A DNA stretch of 48,145 nucleotides from an uncultured Clostridia bacterium (GCA_937920235.1 CALGUK010000027.1:1-48145), one strand, 5' to 3'. Positions 1-6,969 are shown, counted from the first letter of the stretch. A program made the numbers and translations. Notes: generated by a model from the sequence alone, not told the origin.

Positions 1-178
1 TTTCTGCATTAGCCATTGCTGACTTGAGAAGTTTATAAAGCGGTTCACACGCAGCCTTAGGTGTGTATTTAAGAATCGCCATAGCTTCATCACAAGGCTT
101 GTTTCTGATAAGGTCAAGAACGATCTTTACCTTACGAGGTGCAATTCGCACAAAAGTAACTTTTGCTGTTGCTTCCAT
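1..178 (-). CDS. rplV: 50S ribosomal protein L22 (3' part outside window)
   Basis: L22 binds 23S rRNA and lines the peptide exit tunnel. Only the first 59 residues are present; the gene runs off the left edge. The N-terminus starts MEATAKVTFVRIAPRK, and the RIAPRKV stretch followed by LDLIRNKPCDEAMAILKYTP is typical of L22. It lies 22 nt after rpsS in the standard S10 operon order, with a ribosome binding site just ahead of the ATG. Identity is secure from sequence and position. Confidence 0.95.
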   Translation of the reverse strand, partial: MEATAKVTFVRIAPRKVKIVLDLIRNKPCDEAMAILKYTPKAACEPLYKLLKSAMANAE

Positions 179-200
179 TGATCAATACACTCCTTTCGAC

Positions 201-482
201 TTATTTACCGTTATTTGATGTTTTTGAACCTGCATGACCTCTATAAGTTCTTGTAGGTGCAAATTCGCCTAATTTGTGACCAACCATATCCTCTGTAACA
301 TATACAGGAACATGTTTTCTGCCATCATGTACCGCAAAGGTATGACCAACAAATTCAGGGAAAATTGTTGAGCTGCGGCTCCATGTCTTGATAGCGATTT
401 TCTCGCCATTGGCATTCATTGCTTCGACCTTCTTCATAAGACTTGCTTCAACGTAAGGTCCTTTTTTAGTACTTCTACTCAT
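201..482 (-). CDS. rpsS: 30S ribosomal protein S19
   Basis: S19 sits in the head of the small subunit with S13 and contacts 16S rRNA near the A-site tRNA. The 93-aa product has the normal length and the family signatures MSRSTKKGPYV near the start, the central IKTWSRSSTIFPEFVGHTFAVH split over two blocks, and HKLGEFAPTRTYRGH near the end. An AGGAG ribosome binding site precedes the ATG. It lies between rplB and rplV, as expected for the S10 operon. Nothing is odd. Confidence 0.97.
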   Translation of the reverse strand: MSRSTKKGPYVEASLMKKVEAMNANGEKIAIKTWSRSSTIFPEFVGHTFAVHDGRKHVPVYVTEDMVGHKLGEFAPTRTYRGHAGSKTSNNGK

Positions 483-504
483 TTAATGACAGCTCCTTTC
501 CCGA

Positions 505-1335
505 TTATTTACCGTTACGACGCTTTACGATAAGCTTGTCGGAACTCTTCTTCTTGTTTCTTGTCTTGTAACCAAGAGCAGGTTTGCCCCAAGGTGTGCA
601 AGGACCGGGACGACCGATAGGTGACTTGCCTTCACCACCACCGTGAGGGTGATCGTTCGGGTTCATAACAGAACCGCGGACTGTAGGTCTGATGCCCATG
701 TGACGTGTACGTCCTGCTTTACCGATTTTAACATTTTCGTGGTCTGTGTTTCCAACCTGACCAACTGTTGCCATACAGTTTACAGGAACGTTACGAAGTT
801 CACCTGAGGGAAGTCTGAGAAGTGCGTATGCACCTTCCTTAGCCATAAGCTGAGCTGCATTACCTGCTGCTCTTGCAAGCTGACCGCCTCTACCGGGGTA
901 AAGCTCTACGTTGTGAACAACCGTACCTGTAGGAATGTTTACGAGAGGAAGTGCGTTACCGGGTTTGATATCAGCATCAGCACCTGCTGAAACTGTATCG
1001 CCTACCTTAAGTCCGACCGGAGCAAGAATGTATCTCTTTTCTCCATCCTCGTACTGAACGAGAGCAATGTGAGCTGAACGGTTAGGATCATATTCAAGTG
1101 TTAATACTGTTGCAGCGCCCATCTTATCTCTCTTGAAGTCGATAATACGGTACTTTCTGCGGTTTCCGCCACCGTGATGACGAACTGTTATTCTTCCGTA
1201 GCTGTTACGGCCTGCGTGCTTTTTGAGAGAAGTGAGAAGACTTCTTTCGGGAGCAACCTTTGAAAGCTCGGAATAATCTGTAACCGACATATTACGTCTT
1301 GCGTTTGTAGTCGGCTTATAGACTTTAATCGACAT
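505..1335 (-). CDS. rplB: 50S ribosomal protein L2
   Basis: L2 is needed for subunit association and peptidyl-transferase centre assembly. The chosen ATG gives 276 aa, the usual length, beginning MSIKVYKPTTNARRNMSV; an AAGGAG lies 9 nt upstream. The open frame extends 14 codons further (to 1377), but that extension has no family counterpart and runs over the ribosome binding site. The C-terminal catalytic-region signature GVRGVAMNP is represented by RGSVMNPNDHPHGGGEG, keeping the conserved His-rich turn. It follows rplW after a 108-nt structured gap in an otherwise compact operon. Confidence 0.96.
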   Translation of the reverse strand: MSIKVYKPTTNARRNMSVTDYSELSKVAPERSLLTSLKKHAGRNSYGRITVRHHGGGNRRKYRIIDFKRDKMGAATVLTLEYDPNRSAHIALVQYEDGEKRYILAPVGLKVGDTVSAGADADIKPGNALPLVNIPTGTVVHNVELYPGRGGQLARAAGNAAQLMAKEGAYALLRLPSGELRNVPVNCMATVGQVGNTDHENVKIGKAGRTRHMGIRPTVRGSVMNPNDHPHGGGEGKSPIGRPGPCTPWGKPALGYKTRNKKKSSDKLIVKRRNGK

Positions 1336-1383
1336 TTCTTTCATCTCCTTTGTTAATTTTAATATGGAGTGGCTCAATAGCCT

Positions 1384-1433
1384 GTCAGGAAGCTTTGCGG
1401 AGTATGTCGAAACTCCATACCTTACCGCCTGAC
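1384..1433 (-). other. structured spacer between rplW and rplB
   Basis: The gap between rplW and rplB is the longest inside this operon (108 nt). It holds nested inverted repeats: GTCAGG (1384-1389) pairs with CCTGAC (1428-1433), and inside it GGAGT (1399-1403) pairs with ACTCC (1412-1416). No T-run follows on the transcribed strand, so it is not an intrinsic terminator. It may be a processing site or a translation-control structure for rplB; this is inference. Confidence 0.4.
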
Positions 1434-1443
1434 CTCAAAATCA

Positions 1444-1737
1444 TTACATCATTCCGTCAAAGAACTCAATTGTCTTTGAATCTGCTGTCAGTGTTACGAT
1501 AGCCTTTTTCCAAGAAGCCTTGTAGCCTTCAAATCTGCCGTAACGTCTGAGCTGACCGCGAACATTCATTGTGTTAACCTTTTCAACCTGAACGCCGAAA
1601 AGTGTTTCAACAGCCTTTTTGATGTCAACCTTTGTTGCGTCTTTAGCAACCTTGAATGTGTACTTTTTGTCTGCAGTACCCATCATTGACTCTTCAGTAA
1701 TAACGGGAGCGAGGATAATTTCCTGTGCAAGTTTCAT
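1444..1737 (-). CDS. rplW: 50S ribosomal protein L23
   Basis: L23 lies at the tunnel exit and is the docking site for trigger factor and SRP. The 97-aa protein has the usual length, with the N-terminal block IILAPVITEESM and the VEKVNTMNVRGQLRRYGR loop characteristic of the family. Its ATG overlaps the final base of the rplD stop region, implying translational coupling. Standard S10 operon position. Confidence 0.96.
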   Translation of the reverse strand: MKLAQEIILAPVITEESMMGTADKKYTFKVAKDATKVDIKKAVETLFGVQVEKVNTMNVRGQLRRYGRFEGYKASWKKAIVTLTADSKTIEFFDGMM

Positions 1738-2360
1738 TATGCATAAACCTCCTCAATTTTTGCTACTGCATCCTTGAGAACTACGATTGTGTCGCAGTTA
1801 AGAATGTCATAAACATTAAGTGTGTTTACAAGAGTTGTGTTAACACCTGCAATATTTCTTGCGCTCTTATAAACTACGTCATTTTTCTCCGGAAGAACAA
1901 GGAGAGTCTTTTTGCCTGCCTTGATAGCGTCAAGAACCTTAACAACTTCCTTTGTTTTGATTGCATCCATATTGAGAGAATCGAGAACGATCATCTCGTC
2001 TGCAGCAACCTTTGAAGAAAGAGCAGACTTCATAGCGAGTCTTCTTACCTTCTTATTGATTGAGAATCCGTAAGCACGTGGCTTCGGACCTAAAGCGATA
2101 CCGCCGTGTGTCCACTGGGGAGATCTTGTTGAACCCTGACGAGCTCTGCCTGTTCCCTTCTGTCTCCAAGGCTTTTTACCGCCGCCAGACACCTCTGCAC
2201 GAGTGAGAGTTGACTGTGTGCCCTGGCGCTGATTTGCCAGATAATTAACTACTACAAGGTGCATTGCTGACATGTTGGGCTCGATTGCAAAAATGCTGTC
2301 ATTGAGCTCGATATCAGAAACTTTCTTGCCCTTTGTATCTACTACTGCTAATTTAGCCAT
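1737..2360 (-). CDS. rplD: 50S ribosomal protein L4
   Basis: L4 (207 aa) binds 23S rRNA and extends a loop into the exit tunnel. In gammaproteobacteria it also represses its own S10 operon by acting on the leader RNA. The tunnel-loop signature is clear: GGGKKPWRQKGTGRARQGS, followed by SPQWTHGGIALGPKPR. It overlaps rplW by one base and follows rplC by 17 nt. The complex leader upstream of rpsJ makes autogenous control plausible here, but no family-specific leader motif was verified. Confidence 0.97.
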   Translation of the reverse strand: MAKLAVVDTKGKKVSDIELNDSIFAIEPNMSAMHLVVVNYLANQRQGTQSTLTRAEVSGGGKKPWRQKGTGRARQGSTRSPQWTHGGIALGPKPRAYGFSINKKVRRLAMKSALSSKVAADEMIVLDSLNMDAIKTKEVVKVLDAIKAGKKTLLVLPEKNDVVYKSARNIAGVNTTLVNTLNVYDILNCDTIVVLKDAVAKIEEVYA

Positions 2361-2377
2361 TACTTAACTCTCCTCTC

Positions 2378-3010
2378 TTACTTAGATTTAACTGAATCTG
2401 CAATAACAACGATACCGTTCTTAGGACCCGGAATAGCGCCCTTGATAGCGATAAGATTGTTTTCTGCGTCTACCTTAACAACGTCAAGGTTCTGAACTGT
2501 AACTTTTTCAGCACCGAGGTGACCTGCCATCTTCTTTCCTTTGAAGATACGAGCCGGGTCGATAACGCCGAGTGAACCGCCGTGACGGTGAACAGGACCT
2601 GTACCGTGTGATTCCTTAAGACGTGAGAAGTTCCAACGCTTAATAACACCTGCTGTGCCTTTACCCTTGCTTGTTCCTACAACGTCAACTCTGTCGCCTG
2701 CTGCGAAGATGTCTGCCTTAAGAACATCGCCTACATTCAATGATTCTGTGTCCTCAAGTCTGAATTCCTTAAGAACCTTCTTGGGAGCAACGTCTGCTTT
2801 TTTAAAGTGACCTGCCATAGGCTTGTTCACTTTTGTAACCTTAACGTCGCCGTAGCCTACCTGAACAGCGTTATAACCGTCGTTCTCGATAGTTTTCTTC
2901 TGCACTACTGTGCAGGGACCAGCTTCAACAACTGTAACGGGAATTACTTTGCCGTTTTCATCGAAGAGCTGTGTCATACCGATTTTTTTACCGATAAGAC
3001 CTTTTTGCAT
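2378..3010 (-). CDS. rplC: 50S ribosomal protein L3
   Basis: L3 (210 aa) is an early 23S rRNA assembly protein reaching the peptidyl-transferase centre. The start MQKGLIGKKIGMTQLFDENG and the SRLKESHGTGPVHRHGGSLG block are diagnostic; the latter contains the central rRNA-contacting loop. A TCCTCC-complement ribosome binding site lies just upstream. The spacer to rpsJ (3011-3078) carries a 6-bp hairpin, GTCGGT/ACCGAC at 3035-3050. Confidence 0.97.
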   Translation of the reverse strand: MQKGLIGKKIGMTQLFDENGKVIPVTVVEAGPCTVVQKKTIENDGYNAVQVGYGDVKVTKVNKPMAGHFKKADVAPKKVLKEFRLEDTESLNVGDVLKADIFAAGDRVDVVGTSKGKGTAGVIKRWNFSRLKESHGTGPVHRHGGSLGVIDPARIFKGKKMAGHLGAEKVTVQNLDVVKVDAENNLIAIKGAIPGPKNGIVVIADSVKSK

Positions 3011-3078
3011 TTTTATTTCCTCCTTTGGTTATTGGTCGGTATTGACCGACTTGACCTTGCTCAGTGTTTTACAAAAGA

Positions 3079-3396
3079 TTAAAGCTTAATCTCAATATCA
3101 ACACCGGCAGGAAGCTCAAGACTTGTAAGAGCCTCAACAGTTTTGTTTGAGGGTCTTAAAATGTCGATAAGCCTTTTGTGTGTTCTCTGCTCAAACTGCT
3201 CACGGCTGTCCTTGTACTTATGAACAGCGCGAAGGATTGTAACAACCTCTTTCTCTGTCGGGAGCGGAACAGGACCTGAAACCTGAGCGCCTGTGCGCTT
3301 TGCTGTTTCTACGATCTTCTCTGCTGCCTTGTCAACAAGGTCATGGTCGTAACCCTTGAGTCTGATTCTGATTTTCTTGCCTTTTGTTGCTGCCAT
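3079..3396 (-). CDS. rpsJ: 30S ribosomal protein S10
   Basis: S10 is both a small-subunit head protein and NusE, a partner of NusB in transcription antitermination. The 105-aa product carries KIRIRLKGYDHDLVDKAAEK and the central GPVPLPTEKEVVTILR and RTHKRLIDI signatures. It is the first gene of the operon, with AGGAGG ahead of the ATG. It is preceded by a leader of about 315 nt and a sigma-A promoter. Confidence 0.97.
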   Translation of the reverse strand: MAATKGKKIRIRLKGYDHDLVDKAAEKIVETAKRTGAQVSGPVPLPTEKEVVTILRAVHKYKDSREQFEQRTHKRLIDILRPSNKTVEALTSLELPAGVDIEIKL

Positions 3397-3712
3397 TTTG
3401 GTTTCCTCCTAAATTTCTGGGCACGTTATTTTACTTGCAACTTAGCCGGGTGTTTCAACCCTGCCATTTTTAAAACCGAAAAATCGGTTCTGATTTTTCG
3501 GACGGCGTAAAATAGCGCAGAATGCTCCCTGCAAGTACCGTTAGAGCGCAGTTGGGTTACGCTTTAAGGTTTTGAAAGCATTATTTGGTCGCCCGATTTA
3601 AAATCAGACATACTCCACGGTAATTCCCTGCATCGTTGTGCAGCCACCTACCGCTTCATCGCATATCGCACACTTTTGCAAACGGGCATAATACACCCAT
3701 TCCCACGCGTGC
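3397..3712 (-). promoter_or_regulatory. long 5' leader of the S10 operon with alternative hairpins
   Basis: From the predicted start near 3712 to rpsJ there are about 315 untranslated nt. Near the rpsJ end is a perfect 10-bp inverted repeat (3476-3485 with 3492-3501, 6-nt loop) followed in the transcript by four U. A second perfect 6-bp hairpin (3474-3479 with 3484-3489) reuses the same bases, so the two cannot coexist. A long-range pairing of 8 nt (3432-3439 with 3530-3537) could enclose both. This layout fits an attenuator or autogenous leader; the ligand, possibly L4, is inferred. Confidence 0.6.
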
Positions 3713-3718
3713 TTTGAT

Positions 3719-3747
3719 ATTTTAACATATTGTTTGTTAAAATGCAA
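3719..3747 (-). promoter_or_regulatory. sigma-A promoter of the S10 operon
   Basis: On the minus strand a -35 TTGCAT (3747-3742) and a -10 TAAAAT (3724-3719) are separated by exactly 17 bp. AT-rich DNA lies upstream (3748-3790). It is the best promoter in the 564-nt gap between rpsJ and the next gene. Confidence 0.75.
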
Positions 3748-3903
3748 TAACTTTTTTAAAAAAACTTTGTTAAAAATGCAGAATTTTTCAAACCATCAGA
3801 ATCGGCACAATATCTTGTGTTTTTTTCCATTTTAAACACAAAACTCGGCATTGTTTTTTTTGCCTAAAATTCCTCTATATATAATATGTATAGCAAAATT
3901 TAC

Positions 3904-3936
3904 AAAAAAACAGGGATGACGGCAAATCATCCCTGT
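3904..3936 (-). terminator. intrinsic terminator of the amino-acid ABC operon
   Basis: A perfect 10-bp inverted repeat, ACAGGGATGA (3910-3919) with TCATCCCTGT (3927-3936), has a 7-nt loop and is followed on the minus strand by seven T. It lies 25 nt after the stop of the 46-aa gene. Between it and the S10 promoter (about 3750-3900) I see only AT-rich, apparently non-coding DNA. Confidence 0.85.
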
Positions 3937-3960
3937 CGGTATTAGCTTTTGAAAGACATC

Positions 3961-4101
3961 TTACTGTCCCGTATATGCCTTCACAAGCACCTTAAGCTGT
4001 TCAACAGTTTCGAACTTAGCGCCCGATTCAACAATTGCAGATCTGATTGATACGGGAAGTGCCTCAAAATATGCCTTTGTTTCTGCATTCATATCGTTCA
4101 T
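3961..4101 (-). CDS. 46-aa conserved-looking small protein, function unknown
   Basis: A short gene missed by length cutoffs. It starts with ATG 8 nt after a GAGGTG ribosome binding site, encodes 46 aa (beginning MNDMNAETKAYFEALPVSIR, ending VKAYTGQ) and stops 25 nt before a strong terminator. The product is a mildly charged, probably helical peptide without Cys or a membrane segment. I do not recognise a function. It is the last gene of the amino-acid ABC importer transcript, so a link to that transporter is possible. Its ribosome binding site sits in the second arm of a hairpin. Confidence 0.75.
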   Translation of the reverse strand: MNDMNAETKAYFEALPVSIRSAIVESGAKFETVEQLKVLVKAYTGQ

Positions 4102-4108
4102 AAAAAAT

Positions 4109-4134
4109 CACCTCGGTAATATTTTACCAAGGTG
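4109..4134 (-). promoter_or_regulatory. hairpin burying the ribosome binding site of the 46-aa gene
   Basis: CACCT (4109-4113) pairs with AGGTG (4130-4134), and GGTAA (4115-4119) with TTACC (4124-4128). There is one C/A mismatch and a 4-nt loop. On the minus strand the second arm contains the GAGGTG of the 46-aa gene and is followed by ATTTTTT just before the ATG. The structure could act as a weak terminator after the ATPase gene and as a translation lock. It lies 15 nt after the ATPase stop. Confidence 0.65.
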
Positions 4135-4149
4135 AAATTAAAATATTCA

Positions 4150-4893
4150 TTATAAAACTTTTGAAAGAAAATCCTTAAGTCTCGGATTTTTAGGATTTGC
4201 GAAGAACTCATCAGGAGCGCCTTCCTCGATGATTTTTCCCTCATCCATAAAGATTACTCGGGTTCCCACTTCTCTTGCAAAGCCCATTTCATGAGTAACA
4301 ACCACCATAGTCATTCCCTCACGGGCGAGATTTTTCATAACATCAAGAACCTCACCGACCATTTCCGGATCGAGAGCGGATGTCGGCTCATCAAAGAGCA
4401 TTACCTCGGGCTCCATGCAAAGAGCACGGACAATGGCAACACGCTGTTTCTGACCGCCGGAAAGCTGACTCGGGTAAGCATCAGCACGGTCTTTGAGTCC
4501 GACTCTGTCAAGAAGTTCAAGAGCCTGCTTTTCAGCCTCTGCTTTCGGCCTTTTGAGAAGAGTTATCGGTGCCTTTGTCATATTGTTAAGTACATTCATA
4601 TTCGGGAAAAGGTTGAAATGCTGGAAAACCATGCCCATTCTCTGACGGTGAGTATTGATATTCGTCTTTTTATTTGTGATGTCAACTCCGTCAAATAAAA
4701 TATGTCCCGATGTGGGTATTTCAAGAAGATTCAGTGAACGGAGAAATGTTGATTTTCCCGAACCTGACGGTCCGACGATAACAACAACCTCGCCATTTTT
4801 GATTTCACAGTCGATGCCGTCAAGAGCCTTAACCGTACCGCCGGTATAATGCTTTTTAAGATTTTCTACTTTAATAAGCATATTATCTGTCAC
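4150..4893 (-). CDS. polar amino acid ABC transporter, ATP-binding protein
   Basis: Cytoplasmic ATPase of a PAAT-family importer (GlnQ/ArtP type) that powers uptake through the permease encoded upstream. It shows Walker A GPSGSGKST, Q-loop FQHFNLFP, signature LSGGQKQRVAIVRAL, Walker B VMLFDEPTSALDPE and the switch His in VVVTHEMGFA. Length, about 247 aa, is normal. I chose the GTG at 4893, 10 nt after AGGAGG; the ATG at 4881 overlaps the permease stop and matches the family N-terminus, but is 22 nt from the SD. The ATG at 4914 lies before the SD. Confidence 0.93.
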   Translation of the reverse strand: MTDNMLIKVENLKKHYTGGTVKALDGIDCEIKNGEVVVIVGPSGSGKSTFLRSLNLLEIPTSGHILFDGVDITNKKTNINTHRQRMGMVFQHFNLFPNMNVLNNMTKAPITLLKRPKAEAEKQALELLDRVGLKDRADAYPSQLSGGQKQRVAIVRALCMEPEVMLFDEPTSALDPEMVGEVLDVMKNLAREGMTMVVVTHEMGFAREVGTRVIFMDEGKIIEEGAPDEFFANPKNPRLKDFLSKVL

Positions 4894-5659
4894 TCTTACG
4901 CAGCCTCCTCTCAAGTTTTCCTACGAGATATGTAAGAATAACAACTAACACCAGATAAATAACGGCAACCGAAAGAAGTGGAATAAAATATTCAAATGTT
5001 CTGCCCGCAATGGTGTTACCTGCTTTTGTGAGGTCAATGACACCGACATAACCGGCAACCGAGGTTTCTTTAAGAAGTGCAATAAACTCATTGCAAAGTG
5101 TCGGGAGCACTGCCTTGAACATCTGTGGAATTATTATAAATCTCATTGTCTGGAAATAGTTGAAACCAAGACTTCTGCCCGCCTCAAACTGACCGTTATC
5201 CACAGACATAATGCCTGCTCGGAAAATCTCGGCAACATAAGCACCCGAATTTAAACCGAATGCAAAAATTGCAACAGGAACGCCGTCATCAGCTGATGCA
5301 AAGATGACAAAATATGAAATCATCAACTGAACAACAACGGGAATACCGCGTGTTACGGTAAGATAAAACTTACAAATCGCATTTAAGATCGACAACAAAT
5401 AATATCCGATTCCGCCGCGCAGCTTCATTGACTCTCTGTTTTTGTCAAAGGAAGTACGCACAGCCGCAACAATAATACCTATTACAATACCTATTGCAAG
5501 TGCGCCAAAAGTGATTACAAAGGTATTTTTAAGACCGTCAATAAGAAATTGGTATCTGTCGCCGTCAATCATAACCTCTTTAAATCGCACGATAAATGCC
5601 AATATTTCTTCTTTCAGCAGAGCGAAAACAGTTGCAAACCAATTTAAAATATTTGACAT
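4883..5659 (-). CDS. polar amino acid ABC transporter, permease
   Basis: Inner-membrane permease of the HisMQ/GlnP family, 258 aa, with several hydrophobic spans. The EAA loop is recognisable as EAGRSLGFNYFQTMRFIIIPQ, contacting the ATPase, and the C-terminal part has IPLLSVAVIYLVLV. The first ~45 residues (ILNWFATVFALLKEEILAF...) form an extra N-terminal stretch before the usual GLKNTFVITFGALAIG start. A single permease gene suggests a homodimer. Its end overlaps the ATPase start. A terminator-like hairpin separates it from the binding-protein gene upstream. Confidence 0.93.
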   Translation of the reverse strand: MSNILNWFATVFALLKEEILAFIVRFKEVMIDGDRYQFLIDGLKNTFVITFGALAIGIVIGIIVAAVRTSFDKNRESMKLRGGIGYYLLSILNAICKFYLTVTRGIPVVVQLMISYFVIFASADDGVPVAIFAFGLNSGAYVAEIFRAGIMSVDNGQFEAGRSLGFNYFQTMRFIIIPQMFKAVLPTLCNEFIALLKETSVAGYVGVIDLTKAGNTIAGRTFEYFIPLLSVAVIYLVLVVILTYLVGKLERRLRKSDR

Positions 5660-5689
5660 AGGTCACTCTCCTTTCATAAACCACAAAAA

Positions 5690-5712
5690 CAGGGTGGATT
5701 TGTTCCACCCTG
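5690..5712 (-). terminator. partial terminator between binding-protein and permease genes
   Basis: CAGGGTGGA (5690-5698) pairs perfectly with TCCACCCTG (5704-5712) around a 5-nt loop. On the minus strand TTTTTG follows. Such a hairpin after the binding-protein gene is a common way to make more binding protein than membrane components; partial read-through into the permease is inferred. Confidence 0.7.
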
Positions 5713-5735
5713 AATTGAAACTACAGTACTATAAA

Positions 5736-6557
5736 TTATTCTTCCGGAAGACGATAGGGATCAAGGTCTTTAATAGTCTGAATCTTGCTGTTTTCCGAAA
5801 CGATAACTGCCTGAACACCTGTTGCGTATGAGTCAGAGAAGTCAACGCTTTCAAGTCTTTCATCAGTAACTGTCATACCTGCCATACCCATTGAGTATTT
5901 ACCTGTCTGAACACCGGGGATGATGGAGTCGAAATCAACGTTTGCAATAACAAGGTCATAACCAAGCTTGTCAGCGATAATCTTTGCTACTTCAACGTCG
6001 ATACCGTAATAATTGTCACCGTCAACGTACTCATAAGGAGGGAATTCAGCGTTTGTAGCCATAACAAGATCAGGCTTATCTGTATCCTCTGCTTCTACGG
6101 GAACAGCAACAAGATCCCCGGGTGTGCCGTTTATGTATTTGTCAACAATAGCCTTAACGGAACCGTCAGCAATGAGTTCATTAAGAGCGCCGTTAACAGC
6201 ATCTCTGAGTTCTGTATTGCCTTTCTGGAAACAGATAGCATAATCTTCAACCGCATATTCAGTCTCAAGAATTTTAAGACCTGTATTTGCAGCTACATAA
6301 GACTTTGCGGGCTCATTATCGATAATAACGCAGTCAACCTTGCCGTTTTTAAGAGCTTGAACTGCAAGAGCACCGTTGCTGAACTTAGTAACAGCATCTT
6401 CGCCAAAGTCGCCTGATGCATAAATGTCACCTGTTGTATTTGTCTGAACACCGATCTTGATACCGTCTTCTTTACCGCCGCAAGCTGCAAAGCAACCGAT
6501 TACAATAACAAGAGCGAGAACGACTGAAAGAATTTTAACTGATTTTTTCATTTTCAA
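5736..6557 (-). CDS. circularly permuted amino acid-binding lipoprotein (ABC importer)
   Basis: Extracytoplasmic receptor of the importer (SBP_bac_3 family), 273 aa. A signal peptide ends in the lipobox FAAC with Cys26 as lipidation site. The halves are in swapped order. Residues 33-145 (GVQTNTTGD, IDNEPAK, then the family's C-terminal helix region ELRDAVNGALNELIADGS) correspond to the normal C-terminal half. Residues 163-266 (LVMATNAEFPPYEY, IIPGVQTGK, AGMTVTDER) are the normal N-terminal half. They are joined by a linker of about 17 residues, and the protein stops shortly after IKDLD, where a normal protein would run into GVQT. Ligand residues of both halves (Arg234, TTGD 41-44, Asp80) are kept, so it is probably functional. 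Upstream ARG-box-like sites suggest arginine or another basic substrate. Confidence 0.92.
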   Translation of the reverse strand: MKMKKSVKILSVVLALVIVIGCFAACGGKEDGIKIGVQTNTTGDIYASGDFGEDAVTKFSNGALAVQALKNGKVDCVIIDNEPAKSYVAANTGLKILETEYAVEDYAICFQKGNTELRDAVNGALNELIADGSVKAIVDKYINGTPGDLVAVPVEAEDTDKPDLVMATNAEFPPYEYVDGDNYYGIDVEVAKIIADKLGYDLVIANVDFDSIIPGVQTGKYSMGMAGMTVTDERLESVDFSDSYATGVQAVIVSENSKIQTIKDLDPYRLPEE

Positions 6558-6587
6558 TCTACTCCTTTGTAAATTTAATACAGATAA

Positions 6588-6616
6588 ATTATATACACCT
6601 TTTTCATAAAAATCAA
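6588..6616 (-). promoter_or_regulatory. sigma-A promoter of the ABC importer operon
   Basis: On the minus strand -35 TTGATT (6616-6611) and -10 TATAAT (6593-6588) are 17 bp apart, about 30 nt before the binding-protein gene. An AAGGAG ribosome binding site follows. Confidence 0.75.
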
Positions 6617-6650
6617 GCGTTTATGCAAATTTTAGGATTAAAAAGCAATA

Positions 6651-6699
6651 CAAATGCATTTTTATTCATTGTTTTTATGTATATACATAATTTTATGCA
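6651..6699 (-). promoter_or_regulatory. two ARG-box-like operators upstream of the ABC importer
   Basis: The minus strand at 6670-6651 reads AATGAATAAAAATGCATTTG, very close to the Bacillus-type ARG box consensus CATGAATAAAAATKCAAK. A second, more degenerate copy, TGCATAAAATTATGTA, lies at 6699-6684. Tandem boxes are typical for ArgR/AhrC. They lie upstream of the -35 element, so ArgR could repress or activate. Matching was done by eye. Confidence 0.5.
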
Positions 6700-6783
6700 C
6701 ATTTTTTTCGATTTTAAACGCAATAAATCTCTTTGATGCACCCGACAAGCACATTTTACCCGTAAAGCTTATTATAATTATTC

Positions 6784-6812
6784 TTGACAAACGGCGTAAA
6801 CATCTGTATAAT
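6784..6812 (+). promoter_or_regulatory. consensus promoter of tRNA-Thr
   Basis: A fully consensus TTGACA (6784-6789) and TATAAT (6807-6812) with a 17-bp spacer lie about 20 nt before the tRNA-Thr gene, as expected for a stable RNA promoter. Confidence 0.85.
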
Positions 6813-6831
6813 ATCTCTTGCATTTAAATAT

Positions 6832-6907
6832 GCTGCTATGGCTCAGGCGGTAGAGCACGTCCTTGGTAAGGACGAGGTCACCGGTTCGAATCCGGTTAGC
6901 AGCTCCA
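6832..6907 (+). tRNA. tRNA-Thr (anticodon GGT)
   Basis: Complete cloverleaf. Acceptor arm GCTGCTA pairs with TAGCAGC. The D-loop contains AGGCGG, and the anticodon stem CGTCC/GGACG encloses loop TTGGTAA with anticodon GGT, reading ACC and ACU codons. The T-arm is CCGGTTCGAATCCGG. The discriminator base is T and CCA is encoded. Flanked by its own promoter and terminator as a single-gene unit. Confidence 0.95.
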
Positions 6908-6910
6908 AAA

Positions 6911-6938
6911 AATCCAAGTCTTAGGACTTGGATTTTTT
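6911..6938 (+). terminator. terminator of tRNA-Thr
   Basis: AATCCAAGTC (6911-6920) pairs perfectly with GACTTGGATT (6925-6934), loop TTAG, followed by TTTT. It ends the tRNA-Thr transcript and may also stop minus-strand transcription from the opposing methyltransferase gene. Confidence 0.85.
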
Positions 6939-6969
6939 ATTTATGCAGGCAGGAAGCGACGTCCCTGTT

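Noticed and set aside
1725..2015. Plus-strand reading frames opposite the ribosomal protein, his, polC and ispG genes
   Set aside because: They lie wholly antisense to well-conserved genes, lack ribosome binding sites and have no recognisable motif; they arise from codon bias of the real genes.
5736..6557. Binding protein simply truncated by a frameshift
   Set aside because: Both halves are complete and in one frame with a proper signal peptide; the order, not the length, is abnormal.
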